This document shows positions 16,877 through 25,501 of a stretch of 64,000 bases of DNA, in pieces. Location of the stretch: the NCBI RefSeq assembly GCF_010894405.1, contig NZ_JAAIYA010000005.1:248001-312000 (forward strand), given 5' to 3'. Made by a program: the position numbers and the translations under genes. The DNA is from Pyxidicoccus caerfyrddinensis (lineage in GTDB: Bacteria > Myxococcota > Myxococcia > Myxococcales > Myxococcaceae). The notes under the pieces were generated by a model, which made no database searches, was not told the origin of the DNA, and saw nothing but the letters and a program-made list of their open reading frames with translations. Each line of letters begins with the position of its first letter. Position 1 is the first letter of the stretch.

Positions 16877-18172
16877 CTACTCGGGCGCTCTCGGTCCGGG
16901 CTGTGGTGAGGGGTCCTCCCCGGGCAGCTCGCGCAGCGGTATCAGCCTTCGCAGCAGCGGCCCGCCGTGCTTCAGCCGTGCAATCCGCTGCGCGGGGTAG
17001 ATGCCCCGGTGTCCCGTGAGCAGGTACGCCACCGTGGCGACAATCACCACGTGGGGCAGGACGCTCGCGCCCAGCAACTCCACCGCCATGATGGACAGCG
17101 CCAGCGGGGTGTTGGCCGCCGCCGCGAACAGGGCCGCGAGCCCCACCGCCGCGCCCAGGTCCACCGGCAGCCCGAGCAGCCGCGCCAGCACGTTGCCCAG
17201 CGCCGCGCCGATGAAGAACAGCGGCGTCACCTCGCCGCCGAGGAACCCCGCGCCCAGCGTCACCGCCGTGAAGACGAGCTTCCACGCGAAGGCCGTCACG
17301 GGCAGCGCCGGGTCCACGAAGGCGCGCAGGATTCCCGGCACGCCGAGGCCCAGGTACTCGCTCGTCCCCGACAGCTTCCACAGCGCCACCACCGCCGCGC
17401 CGCCCAGCGCCATCCGCACCGGCAGCCACGGCACGCGCTTCTCGGACTCCTTCTTCAGCCGGTGCGTCAGCTCCACGAACACCACCGCCACGACGGCGAC
17501 GGCCACCGCGAACACCAGCCACTTCGCCAGCACCCACGCCGTGAGCGGAAGCGCCGTGGGCACCGGGTACACCGTGTGGTGGATGCCCAGCCCCCGCGTC
17601 ACCAGGTCGCCCACCACCGCGGACACCAGCGCGGGCAGCAGCGACTCGTAGCCCAGCCGCCCCACCACCACGACTTCCAGCCCGAAGACGGCGCCCGCCA
17701 CCGGCGTGCCGAACACCGAGCCGAACCCGCCTGCGATTCCCGCCGCCAGCATCTCCCGCCGCATGTCCGGCCCGACGCCGAAGCGGCGCGCCAGCACGTC
17801 CGCGAGGCTGCCGCCCATCTGCACCGCCGTGCCCTCGCGGCCCGCGCTGCCTCCGAACAGGTGCGTCAGCACCGTGCCCACCAGCACCATGGGCGCCAGG
17901 CGCAGCGGCACCTGCGTGTCGCCCTCGTGCACCGCGTCCAGCACCAGGTTGTTGCCCCCGCGGATGGGCCCGCCCCACCGCCCGTACACCGCGCCCAGCA
18001 CCAGCCCCGCCACCGGCAGCGCGTACACGAGCGCCTCGTGCGACTCGCGAAAGTGCGTGGCCTCGTCGAGCAGGTACAGGAACACCGCCGACGCCACCCC
18101 GCACACACACCCCACCACCCCGCCCAGCAACAGCCACTGCGCCAGCGCTCGGGCTCCACGGGAAGGACTCAC
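16877..18172 (-). CDS. CLC-family anion transporter, CLC-F-like (probable fluoride/proton antiporter)
   Basis: About 431 residues with around ten membrane helices. The gating-glutamate motif is GREGTAVQMGG (GREGP in chloride CLCs). The central selectivity segment reads GGNNLVLDA instead of GSGIPE. The segment matching the E. coli internal proton glutamate reads GAVFGLEVVV, with Val where Glu203 would be. A later helix has GGEVTPLFF. As I recall, these are marks of the CLC-F clade, which exports fluoride. The start GTG 18172 has CTGGAG 8 bases upstream. A longer in-frame GTG at 18211 has no ribosome-binding site. No fluoride riboswitch is visible upstream. An ordinary chloride channel is the alternative. 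Confidence 0.8.
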   Translation of the reverse strand: MSPSRGARALAQWLLLGGVVGCVCGVASAVFLYLLDEATHFRESHEALVYALPVAGLVLGAVYGRWGGPIRGGNNLVLDAVHEGDTQVPLRLAPMVLVGTVLTHLFGGSAGREGTAVQMGGSLADVLARRFGVGPDMRREMLAAGIAGGFGSVFGTPVAGAVFGLEVVVVGRLGYESLLPALVSAVVGDLVTRGLGIHHTVYPVPTALPLTAWVLAKWLVFAVAVAVVAVVFVELTHRLKKESEKRVPWLPVRMALGGAAVVALWKLSGTSEYLGLGVPGILRAFVDPALPVTAFAWKLVFTAVTLGAGFLGGEVTPLFFIGAALGNVLARLLGLPVDLGAAVGLAALFAAAANTPLALSIMAVELLGASVLPHVVIVATVAYLLTGHRGIYPAQRIARLKHGGPLLRRLIPLRELPGEDPSPQPGPRAPE

Positions 18173-18231
18173 GCCGCGCACTCCAGGTCCCCGTGAGACA
18201 GGGTGAAACACTGCGTCAAACGTTGCATTGC

Positions 18232-18254
18232 GTCACCCATGTGACAGTGCACTG
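18232..18254. promoter_or_regulatory. two adjacent palindromes, candidate operator
   Basis: GTCACCCATGTGAC (18232-18245, 5-bp arms, 4-bp spacer) abuts CAGTGCACTG (18245-18254, perfect). A repeated TGCGTCA occurs just upstream (around 18212 and 18229). The site lies in the divergent region between the CLC gene and the SGNH hydrolase gene and could bind a dimeric regulator of either. The remainder of 18173-18394 shows no convincing promoter boxes. Confidence 0.3.
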
Positions 18255-18394
18255 CGACAGAAGTCGAGGTCTGGGTTCACCCGTGTTTGCTGACATGACG
18301 CGTTATTCCGGATTCGGAGTGATTTGCGAATCAACAGCGTGTACGGTCCTGCTCCCCCCAAAACCCCCACGGGTAGAAATCAAAGGAGCGGGGC

Positions 18395-19483
18395 ATGTCC
18401 TTCCGTCTCAGCGGGCAGTCCATCATTGCCATGTGCGCGGCCTTCACGGTCAGTGGTAGCGCGATGGCGAGCACCATCAACCAGAACGTCTCGTGGACCA
18501 TCGACCGGTCCACGGCCACCACCAAGTACCGCGTGGTGGCGTACGGCGACTCCATCTACGCCGGCTACAACGGCGGCCTCAGCGCCGTGGCCCGTCGCGC
18601 CGCTCCGACGGTGCAGGGCGAGTACCTGGCGCAGAAGTGGAACGCGGACATCGAGGTCTACCGCCGCACCAAGTCCGGCGCCAAGGCCGACGACATCTAC
18701 AACAACAAGATTGTCTCCGAGCGCTCGTACATGCAGGCGACGAACACGCGCGTCGTGATGTTCGAGATGTGCGGCAACGACTACCTGCAGGCCCGCAGCG
18801 CCTTCACGGACCAGACGGGCACGTGCAGCTACGCCGGCCTGGAGAGCGCGCTCGCCGCGTGCACCACGTACACGGAGAAGGCCATGCAGGCCATCAACCA
18901 GTACGCGACGACGGCGAAGGTGAAGATCGTCTCCAACATCTTCTACCCGGGCTATGCCGCGGACAACGTGCTGACGGGCTGCACGGACTCGGCGACGGGG
19001 CAGAAGATCAACAAGCAGACCAAGTTCCTGCCGCTGCTGGCGCGCAGCAACTGGCGCACCTGCAACCTGGCGGCGCGGTACGGCTTCCAGTGCGCGGACT
19101 CGTTCGCGGAGATGATGGGCGCGGAGTACGACTCCAACGGCGACGGCCAGGTTGACTCGGACGCGCTCCGCTACGTCGCGGGCGAGACCGAGGATGCATA
19201 CGTCAACCGCATCTCCAACACGCTGCGCTCCACGCTGCGCGATGCGAACACGCACTTCGTGAACGCCAGCACCAGCTACGACTACATCCAGTCGGACAAC
19301 ACGCACCCGACCTACTTCGGCACCACCGTCAGCGTGGGCATCTTCGGCGGCACCGGCTCCGGCACGGCCGCGCCCCAGTTCACCGACGCGCAGATGCCCG
19401 GCGGCAAGAACCCCGAGTGGAACAAGAACGGCCACGACAAGATGGGCTGGGAGTCCTCGAAGTTCAATCCCGCCACGCCGTGA
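18395..19483 (+). CDS. secreted SGNH/GDSL-type hydrolase
   Basis: 362 residues with a clear AAAGGAG 9 bases before the ATG. An N-terminal hydrophobic signal (about residues 8-28, ending SAMAS) implies export. SGNH blocks are in order: YGDSIYAG (catalytic Ser, about 52), a Gly in block II, MCGNDYL (Asn, about 129) and near the C-terminus DNTHPTYFG (catalytic Asp and His, about 302-310). Several cysteines could form disulfides. Family members are esterases, lipases or carbohydrate deacetylases, and the substrate cannot be told. A rho-independent terminator follows. Confidence 0.85.
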   Translation: MSFRLSGQSIIAMCAAFTVSGSAMASTINQNVSWTIDRSTATTKYRVVAYGDSIYAGYNGGLSAVARRAAPTVQGEYLAQKWNADIEVYRRTKSGAKADDIYNNKIVSERSYMQATNTRVVMFEMCGNDYLQARSAFTDQTGTCSYAGLESALAACTTYTEKAMQAINQYATTAKVKIVSNIFYPGYAADNVLTGCTDSATGQKINKQTKFLPLLARSNWRTCNLAARYGFQCADSFAEMMGAEYDSNGDGQVDSDALRYVAGETEDAYVNRISNTLRSTLRDANTHFVNASTSYDYIQSDNTHPTYFGTTVSVGIFGGTGSGTAAPQFTDAQMPGGKNPEWNKNGHDKMGWESSKFNPATP

Positions 19484-19521
19484 TGCCCGCACCCGCACAC
19501 CGCGGGTGAGCGCTTCGACAG

Positions 19522-19564
19522 GGCCTCCGACCTTCCACACGCGGGTCGGGGGCCTCGTCTTTTT
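19522..19564 (+). terminator. rho-independent terminator after the SGNH hydrolase gene
   Basis: GGCCTCCGACC (19522-19532) pairs with GGTCGGGGGCC (19544-19554), one wobble or mismatch in 11 bp, and is followed by TCGTCTTTTT. It lies 39 bp after the stop. The stem would also serve the convergent gene ending at 19587, though without a good T-run on that side. Confidence 0.7.
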
Positions 19565-19586
19565 CGGACGGACGGCTTCGTGCCGC

Positions 19587-20519
19587 TCAGTAGCCCACGA
19601 GGATGCGCACGACGAGCAGCGCCATCAGCACCCCGTAGTAGGCGAACCGGTTCAGCCACTCGGCGCCGCGCCGCACGCCTCGTGCGTAGGAGGGCGTGAG
19701 CCAGGCCGCCGCGAAGGACACCACCTCCACCAGTGCTCGGAAGAAGCAGGCGAAGAGCAGGAAGTTCACGAACACCTGCGAGTAGTCGCGCCCGAACGAG
19801 CGCAGCCAGGCCGCGAGCCCGTACATCTTGTACTCACCGAAGGGGCTACCGAAGGTGATGCGCTGGCTGAGCTGGAAGAAGATGCCCGTGGGCAGCATGG
19901 GGTAGAGCACCAGCTTGCCCACGAAGTGGTACCAGCGTCGACGCCAGAACGTGTGCCTCGCCTGGGCGTAGCGCACCAGCGGGTGCTCCCGCGCCGTGCC
20001 CAGCTGTGGGACATGCCAGCCGAGCGCCGTGAGCAGCGGCACCGCGTCCTCCACCTCCAGGCCGTGGCTGAAGGTGCGCCCCGACTTCATGCGCAGCGAG
20101 AGCCCGGGACCCGGCAGCGGCAGCTTCCAGGGGTGCACGGACTCCACGGCCTCGTAGGGAAGCTCCATCCGAGCGCGGCTGCGCAGGGTGATCATCAGGT
20201 GGTTGTCATCCACCTCCGCCGTCGCTCGGGTGCTCCAGCGGAGCACCGTGGAGAGGAGCCACGGTAGCGGCACTCCGAGCCCCAGGCCCCACACCAGCGG
20301 TCCGGGGGGAAGGGGGTATTGGCCCGGGAGGACGGCGTCCAGGATGAGCCAGCCGCTGAAGAAGAGCAGGCAGCCGAGCATCATCCCTCGCGCCGCCAGG
20401 CCGACGCCCCGTACGAGCGGAGTCCAGGCGTGCACCGTGAAGCGCTCGGGGGCGGGTGCGCTGTCAGGAGTCGTGACCGAGGGTGAGCCGGAGGCCGTGG
20501 CGGTGGACGTGGGACTCAT
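19587..20519 (-). CDS. multi-pass membrane protein of unknown function
   Basis: About 310 residues from ATG 20519. A Ser/Thr/Pro-rich N-terminal tail is followed by hydrophobic segments at about 40-60, 66-85, 210-225, 240-265 and 285-308. A soluble middle part (about 90-185) contains DDNHLMITLRSRARMELPYEAVESVHPW, written here as two motifs: DDNHLMITLRSRARM and ELPYEAVESVHPW. This resembles a membrane-attached pleckstrin-like (bPH) domain, but I cannot assign it firmly. No good ribosome-binding site is seen for this start or for a longer in-frame ATG near 20594. Divergent from 20628. Confidence 0.65.
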   Translation of the reverse strand: MSPTSTATASGSPSVTTPDSAPAPERFTVHAWTPLVRGVGLAARGMMLGCLLFFSGWLILDAVLPGQYPLPPGPLVWGLGLGVPLPWLLSTVLRWSTRATAEVDDNHLMITLRSRARMELPYEAVESVHPWKLPLPGPGLSLRMKSGRTFSHGLEVEDAVPLLTALGWHVPQLGTAREHPLVRYAQARHTFWRRRWYHFVGKLVLYPMLPTGIFFQLSQRITFGSPFGEYKMYGLAAWLRSFGRDYSQVFVNFLLFACFFRALVEVVSFAAAWLTPSYARGVRRGAEWLNRFAYYGVLMALLVVRILVGY

Positions 20520-20627
20520 GGGGGCGAGCGAGAGTGGCGGGCTGCGTCGACCGGTGGGGGCCGCATTGCCTCGGGGGAGGGCGCTCCGTAGCATACGCAG
20601 CCCGATGGTTCGCGGGCGAGGGCGAGC

Positions 20628-21269
20628 ATGAAGCCGCGGCACCCAGCTCCTGGACGACGCGTCGACAGCGATGGCGTCACGCATGTTGCTCCCACGCGCT
20701 CCGGCCGCGGCGTGGGCGTGTGGCTCGTGGGCGGCGCGCTCGTCTTCCTCGTTGCGTGCATCGGCCTGAGTGTCTGGCTGAGCTCCTCGGAAGTGGAGGT
20801 GGAGGCGGTGCTCGAGGTGCCGCCTCCCGTCGTCCAGGCGCCGCCGCCGATGGCGGTCCAGGCTCCCGTGCGGCGTCCAGTCGCTCAGCGCCCGCAGCCC
20901 GTGGCCACACCGCCATCCGAGCTGGCGGGGAACCTGACTCCCGTGGAGGAACCGGAGCAGCCTTACACCGGGCCCACGGGCACGCAGCTCTACCGGCCCG
21001 GCACCAAGCCCATGAAGCGCGGCATCGTCGTGCCCGAGGACTTCGAGCTGCCCCCCGGCTTCGTGCGCCACTACCAGTCCACCGACAACGGTGAGCGCGT
21101 GTCCGCCATCCTGATGTTCCATCCCGACTTCGAGATGAAGGACGAGCGCGGCGAGCCCATTCCCCTGCCGGAGAACCGCGTGGTGCCCGCGGAGATGGCG
21201 CCGCCGGGTCTGCCCATCCAGATGCTGCAGCTGCCCGAGGGCGCCGAGGCCGGGGACTCCCCGCCGTGA
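20628..21269 (+). CDS. membrane-anchored hypothetical protein upstream of lnt
   Basis: 213 residues. A short basic N-terminus is followed by one transmembrane helix (about 29-52, GVWLVGGALVFLVACIG), then a Pro/Val-rich linker (PPPVVQAPPP) and a C-terminal domain of about 100 residues (PPGFVRHYQSTDNGER, MFHPDFEMKDERG). The layout is that of a single-pass inner-membrane protein with a periplasmic domain. The stop overlaps the GTG start of lnt by 4 bp (GTGA), so the two are coupled and may cooperate in lipoprotein handling. No family recognised. Confidence 0.65.
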   Translation: MKPRHPAPGRRVDSDGVTHVAPTRSGRGVGVWLVGGALVFLVACIGLSVWLSSSEVEVEAVLEVPPPVVQAPPPMAVQAPVRRPVAQRPQPVATPPSELAGNLTPVEEPEQPYTGPTGTQLYRPGTKPMKRGIVVPEDFELPPGFVRHYQSTDNGERVSAILMFHPDFEMKDERGEPIPLPENRVVPAEMAPPGLPIQMLQLPEGAEAGDSPP

Positions 21270-22891
21270 CGGACCCGGGAGTGGGGCGCGCGCGGCGCCT
21301 CGGTGTGGCGCTGCTCGGCGTCGTGGCCAGCACCGCGATGCTGGCGCTGTTCTCGAGCCTGCGGATGCCGTGGACGCTGCTCGGCTGGGTGGCGTTGGTG
21401 CCCTGGCTCGCGGTGGTGGACAGGGCCCGTTCTCCTCGTGAGGCGCTGGGGCTGGGACTGGCGCTCGGGGCGGTGTTCTCGGCGGCGGTGTTCGGCTGGT
21501 TCGCGGGCTCGGTGCAGGCGTACTCGCAGGCCCCGCTGTGGGTGTGCTGGCTGGCGCTGCTGCTGATGTCGCCCGTGGTGCAGCTCCAGTTCCCGCTCGC
21601 GGCGCTGGCCCGGTATGTGGCTCGGCGCGCGGTGGGGCCTCGTCTGGCGTGGTTGCCGCCGGTGGTCACCGCGCTCGTGTACGTGGGCGTGGAGTGGTTC
21701 GCGCCGAAGCTCTTCGCCGACTCGCTTGGACTGGGGCTGGTGACACAGGAGTGGTTGCGGCAGGGCGCGGACGTGGCGGGTGCTCCCGGGCTCACGCTGG
21801 TGCTGTTGCTCGTCAACGAGTGCGTGCTCGCAGCGCTTCAGGCTCTTCGCATCCCTGCTCAGCGTCGGCGCGCGGTGGCGCCGCTGGCGGCGGGCGCGGC
21901 GCTGGTGCTCGCGCTGACGGCGTATGGCGCCTTCCGCCACGCGCAGGTGACGGAGGCGACGCGGCGTGAGCCAGGGCTGGTGGTGGGCGCGGTGCAGGCC
22001 AACATCACCAACTACGAGAAGCTGAAGGCCGAGCGCGGCACGTACGAAGTGGTGCGGATGATTCTCGACACGCACTACGAGCTGTCCGACGGGCTGCTGC
22101 GCTCGGGGCCCGTGGACTTCCTGGTGTGGCCGGAGACGGTGTACCCCACCACCTTCGGCACGCCTCGCAGCGAGGCGGGCGCGGAGCTGGACGCGGAGAT
22201 TGCCGGCTATGTCGCCCAGCGCGGCGTGCCGCTCGTCTTCGGCACCTACGATTTGGACGGCGAGCGCGAGTTCAACGCCGCCATGTTCCTGGGCCCGGAT
22301 GCGCGCGGCGAGCGGTTGGAGCACACGGCGTACCGCAAGACGATGCTCTTCCCGCTGACGGAGTGGGTGCCCGACTCCATCGACACGCCGACGCTGCGCG
22401 AGTGGCTGCCGTGGACCGGCCGCTGGAAGCGGGGCCCGGGCCCGAAGGCGGTGAGCTTCCGGTTGCGCGATGGACGCTCGCTCACCGTCGCGCCGCTCAT
22501 CTGCTACGAGTCCATCTTCCCCTCGTACGTCGCGGACAGCGTGCGCCAGGGCGCGGAATTGCTGCTCACGCTGTCCAATGACTCGTGGTTCTCCGGCACG
22601 CCCGCGCCCCGGCTGCACCTGGCGCACGCGGCCTTCCGCAGCATCGAGACGCGGCGGCCCCAGGTGCGCGTGACGAACTCGGGCGTGTCCGCGCTCATCG
22701 ATGCCACCGGCGCGGTGGTGTCCGAGGTGGATGACAACCAGCGCTCCGGGCTCGTGATGCGCGTGCCCGTCACCGCGCCGCTGTCGTCACTGGCGCTGGC
22801 CTGGGGGAACTGGCTCGGGCCGGTGGCGCTCGTGCTGGCGTCCGCGCTGCTCGTGGGTGCGACACTGCACGGGCGCCGGGTGCGGCGTTAG
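21266..22891 (+). CDS. lnt: apolipoprotein N-acyltransferase
   Basis: 541 residues. The N-terminal third is a bundle of membrane helices, the second half a nitrilase-like periplasmic domain, and a last helix lies at about 510-532. The Glu-Lys-Cys catalytic triad is present: VWPETVYP (Glu290), YRKTMLFPLTEWVP (Lys358) and ICYESIFP (Cys413). Lnt adds the third acyl chain to the N-terminal Cys of lipoproteins in the inner membrane, which fits the many lipoproteins in this window. The start is GTG overlapping the upstream stop. Confidence 0.93.
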   Translation: MTDPGVGRARRLGVALLGVVASTAMLALFSSLRMPWTLLGWVALVPWLAVVDRARSPREALGLGLALGAVFSAAVFGWFAGSVQAYSQAPLWVCWLALLLMSPVVQLQFPLAALARYVARRAVGPRLAWLPPVVTALVYVGVEWFAPKLFADSLGLGLVTQEWLRQGADVAGAPGLTLVLLLVNECVLAALQALRIPAQRRRAVAPLAAGAALVLALTAYGAFRHAQVTEATRREPGLVVGAVQANITNYEKLKAERGTYEVVRMILDTHYELSDGLLRSGPVDFLVWPETVYPTTFGTPRSEAGAELDAEIAGYVAQRGVPLVFGTYDLDGEREFNAAMFLGPDARGERLEHTAYRKTMLFPLTEWVPDSIDTPTLREWLPWTGRWKRGPGPKAVSFRLRDGRSLTVAPLICYESIFPSYVADSVRQGAELLLTLSNDSWFSGTPAPRLHLAHAAFRSIETRRPQVRVTNSGVSALIDATGAVVSEVDDNQRSGLVMRVPVTAPLSSLALAWGNWLGPVALVLASALLVGATLHGRRVRR

Positions 22892-22910
22892 CGCCCGTGT
22901 CAGGCGGGGC

Positions 22911-24437
22911 TTACAACCTTCCGGACTTGAGCTCGCCGACCATGTAGTCGCAGGCGCGCACGGTGAGCGCCATCATCGTCAGCGTGGGGTTCTGCGGGCC
23001 CTGGGACACGAAGCAGGAGCCGTCGGTGACGAAGAGGTTGGGCACGTCCCAGCTCTGGTTGTAGGGATTGAGCACGGACGTCTTCGCGTCAGTGCCCATC
23101 CGCGCGGTGCCCACCTCGTGGATGGCCATGCCCGGCGTGGACAGCGTGTCGTTGACCTTCTCCACCGTGAAGCCGGCCTCTTTCATCATCTCCTGGCAGG
23201 TGGCCACGGCGTCTCGCGACATCTTCAGCTCGTTGTCCGAGTGCTTGCAGTCGATGTGCGCGGCGGGGATGCCCCAGCGGTCCTTCACGGTGGGGTTCAG
23301 CGTCACGCGGTTGTCCGCGCTGGGCACCATCTCCCCGAAGGGGACGAAGTGGCAGTTGTCCCCGTAGGTGAAGACCTGCACGCCGTAGCCTCGCGCGAAG
23401 TCGGGCGCGCGCTCGGCGACGTTGCGGAACTGGGGGATGTACGCCCAGCTCTGCTCGTTGCGCTGCTGCTCGGCGGGCAGGTTCATCCGCGCTTCGAGCC
23501 CGAGCAGGTACGTGTGGTCCATCAGGTTGCGGCCGAGCTGCCCCGACGAGTTGGCGAGCCCGTCCGGGAACGCGCTGTTTCGCGAGTGGAGCAGGAGGCG
23601 CGTGGACTCAATCGTGCCCGCCGCGAGGACGACGATGCGGCCGTGGGCCTCGTACGTCTTGCCCGACTCCGCGTCGACGAAGGTGACGCCGGTGGCGCGG
23701 CCCGTCTTCGCGTCGTAGAGGACCTGGCTCACCACCGCGTGCGTGCGCAGCGTGAGGCGGCCCGTCTTCATGGCCGCGGGCAGGGTGACGGGGGCGCCAG
23801 CGGTGCGGCGGACGACGACGCGGCGCTCGGGCCAGCGGCGCTCCACGCGCTCCTTGAGTCGCTGCTCCGCGGGAATCATGGGGATGGACTCGGCGAAGAC
23901 GGAGTCGGGCAGGGTGTCCAGCCCGTCCGCGTTGCCGCGCAGTCCCATCCACCGCTCCACCGTCTCGTAGTGCGGCACCAGGTCCGCCAGCGACAGCGGC
24001 CAGTCCGGGCCCTGCCCGTCGTGGCTGCCGGCTTTGAAGTTGAAGTCGGACAGCCGGTAGAACTGGCGGCCGTGCGCCTTCACCGAGGTGCGTCCGCCCA
24101 CCTGCCGCGCGCGAATCCAGGTGAAGGGCTGGTCGTCCGGCGTGGTGTAGGGGTTGTCCACGTCGTCCACGAAGGCGTGGGGGTGGAAGGGCCACGCGAA
24201 GGTGGTGGACTGGATGGGCTGGCGCTCCTTGCGCCGCTCATCCGCCTCCGTGCGGTAGCGCAGCACCTTCTGGCGGAGCCGGTGCCACGTCCAGAGCATC
24301 TTGTCGGCGCGCTCGGTGCGGCCGGCCTCGAGCACCAGCACGCGCAGCCCGGCCTCCGTCAGTTGCTTGGCGGCCCAACCGCCGCATGCGCCCGAGCCCA
24401 CCACCACCGCATCGAAGTTCATCCTGGACGTGCCCAC
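22911..24437 (-). CDS. GMC-family FAD oxidoreductase
   Basis: 508 residues. The N-terminal FAD-binding motif is VVVGSGACGGWAAKQL (about 11-26) followed by LVLEAGR. C-terminal GMC hallmarks are HEVGTARMG (catalytic His, about 436) and QGPQNPTLT (Asn, about 481). No Tat or Sec signal is evident. GMC enzymes oxidise alcohols, sugars or sterols. Near-relatives in Proteobacteria include gluconate 2-dehydrogenase-type large subunits, but no small subunit or cytochrome gene is adjacent. AGGGA lies 6 bases before GTG 24437, which is preferred over the internal ATG at 24422. Confidence 0.88.
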   Translation of the reverse strand: MGTSRMNFDAVVVGSGACGGWAAKQLTEAGLRVLVLEAGRTERADKMLWTWHRLRQKVLRYRTEADERRKERQPIQSTTFAWPFHPHAFVDDVDNPYTTPDDQPFTWIRARQVGGRTSVKAHGRQFYRLSDFNFKAGSHDGQGPDWPLSLADLVPHYETVERWMGLRGNADGLDTLPDSVFAESIPMIPAEQRLKERVERRWPERRVVVRRTAGAPVTLPAAMKTGRLTLRTHAVVSQVLYDAKTGRATGVTFVDAESGKTYEAHGRIVVLAAGTIESTRLLLHSRNSAFPDGLANSSGQLGRNLMDHTYLLGLEARMNLPAEQQRNEQSWAYIPQFRNVAERAPDFARGYGVQVFTYGDNCHFVPFGEMVPSADNRVTLNPTVKDRWGIPAAHIDCKHSDNELKMSRDAVATCQEMMKEAGFTVEKVNDTLSTPGMAIHEVGTARMGTDAKTSVLNPYNQSWDVPNLFVTDGSCFVSQGPQNPTLTMMALTVRACDYMVGELKSGRL

Positions 24438-24571
24438 AGCATCCCTGGTGCAGCAGGGCCGGGGGGCCCTGTGAAAAGAAGAGCGAGTGTAAGCTGCCCT
24501 GACTCGGATGTGAGCCCCCCGGCGGCGGGCGGACAGGCGGCCGGGCGCCGCTTCGAGGAGGACAGGCGGAC

Positions 24572-25501
24572 ATGAAGTGGCGGTGGCTGGTGGGTGGAGT
24601 GCTGGCGCTGGGGCTGCTCGCGGCCCTGGCCGTGTTCGGACGGGCGTGGCGGCACTCGGAGGGGTACTTCCACTATCCGAAGCCGACGGCCGTGAAGCCC
24701 GCGGACCTGGCGGAGGCCCGGGACGTGAAGCTGGTGGCGGCTGACGGGCTGGTGCTGCGGGGCTGGTACGTGCCGTCCCGCAACGGCGCCGCGGTGGTGA
24801 TGGCGCATGGCCTGTCCCAGACGCGCGCGGACCTGCTGCCGGAGGCGCGCATCCTGAAGGCCGCGGGGTATGGCGTGCTGCTGTTCGACCTACGCGCCCA
24901 TGGCGAGAGCGAGGGCGCGACGTCCACGTGGGGCGACAAGGAGCGGCTGGACGTGCGGGCCGCGCTGGACTTCGTGCGGGCGCAGCCGGACGTGGACCCG
25001 GAGAGGGTGGGGGCGCTCGGCTTCTCGATTGGTTCCGCAGCGGTGGCGGAGGTGGCGGCGAAGGACCCGGCGGTGCGCGCGGTGGTGCTGCTGTCCCCGT
25101 TCAACACGCTGTGGCTGGCGGCGGCGTATGACTTCCGGCGCTTCGGCTTCGTGTCGCAGTCGGGGGCGCTGGTGCCGTTCTGGCGGCGCGGGATTGCGAT
25201 TGAAGAGGTCCGGACGATTGACGCGGTGGAGCACATCCGCCCTCGGCCGCTCCTCATCGTCATGGGGACGGAGGAGTCCGGACAGCCGCTCGCGGATGAG
25301 CTGTTCGCGAAGGTCCGCGAGTACGCGCAGACGTGGCGGATTCAGGGCGCGGGACACGGGAACTTCGCCGCGACGGAGCCCGTGGAGTACCCGCGCCGGC
25401 TGCGGGCCTTCCTGGATGCGGCGCTGCTGCCGGAGGGGGCCGTTAGCGCTGGCGTTCCTTCCTCGAGCGGGAAGGCGGCTCCGGAGCAGCCCCGGCCTTG
25501 A
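24572..25501 (+). CDS. membrane-anchored alpha/beta hydrolase
   Basis: 309 residues. GAGGAGGACAG precedes the ATG. An N-terminal hydrophobic segment (about 5-22) is followed by an alpha/beta-hydrolase fold: oxyanion region VMAHGLSQ, FDLRAHGESEG (about 109-119), nucleophile elbow GFSIGS (Ser about 152), the acid near VMGTEESGQP and the catalytic His in GAGHGNF (about 277). It resembles serine aminopeptidase S33 / hydrolase-4 proteins. The last 59 bp overlap the end of the convergent gene at 25443-25979. Confidence 0.83.
   Translation: MKWRWLVGGVLALGLLAALAVFGRAWRHSEGYFHYPKPTAVKPADLAEARDVKLVAADGLVLRGWYVPSRNGAAVVMAHGLSQTRADLLPEARILKAAGYGVLLFDLRAHGESEGATSTWGDKERLDVRAALDFVRAQPDVDPERVGALGFSIGSAAVAEVAAKDPAVRAVVLLSPFNTLWLAAAYDFRRFGFVSQSGALVPFWRRGIAIEEVRTIDAVEHIRPRPLLIVMGTEESGQPLADELFAKVREYAQTWRIQGAGHGNFAATEPVEYPRRLRAFLDAALLPEGAVSAGVPSSSGKAAPEQPRP

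Noticed and set aside
18173..18394. Fluoride riboswitch upstream of the CLC-F-like gene
   Set aside because: I looked for the GGCGAUGG-type conserved core on the minus strand and found none.
22891..22912. Possible terminator between lnt and the GMC oxidoreductase gene
   Set aside because: AGCGCCCG and CGGGGCT can pair only with a bulge and no T-run follows. Too weak to list.
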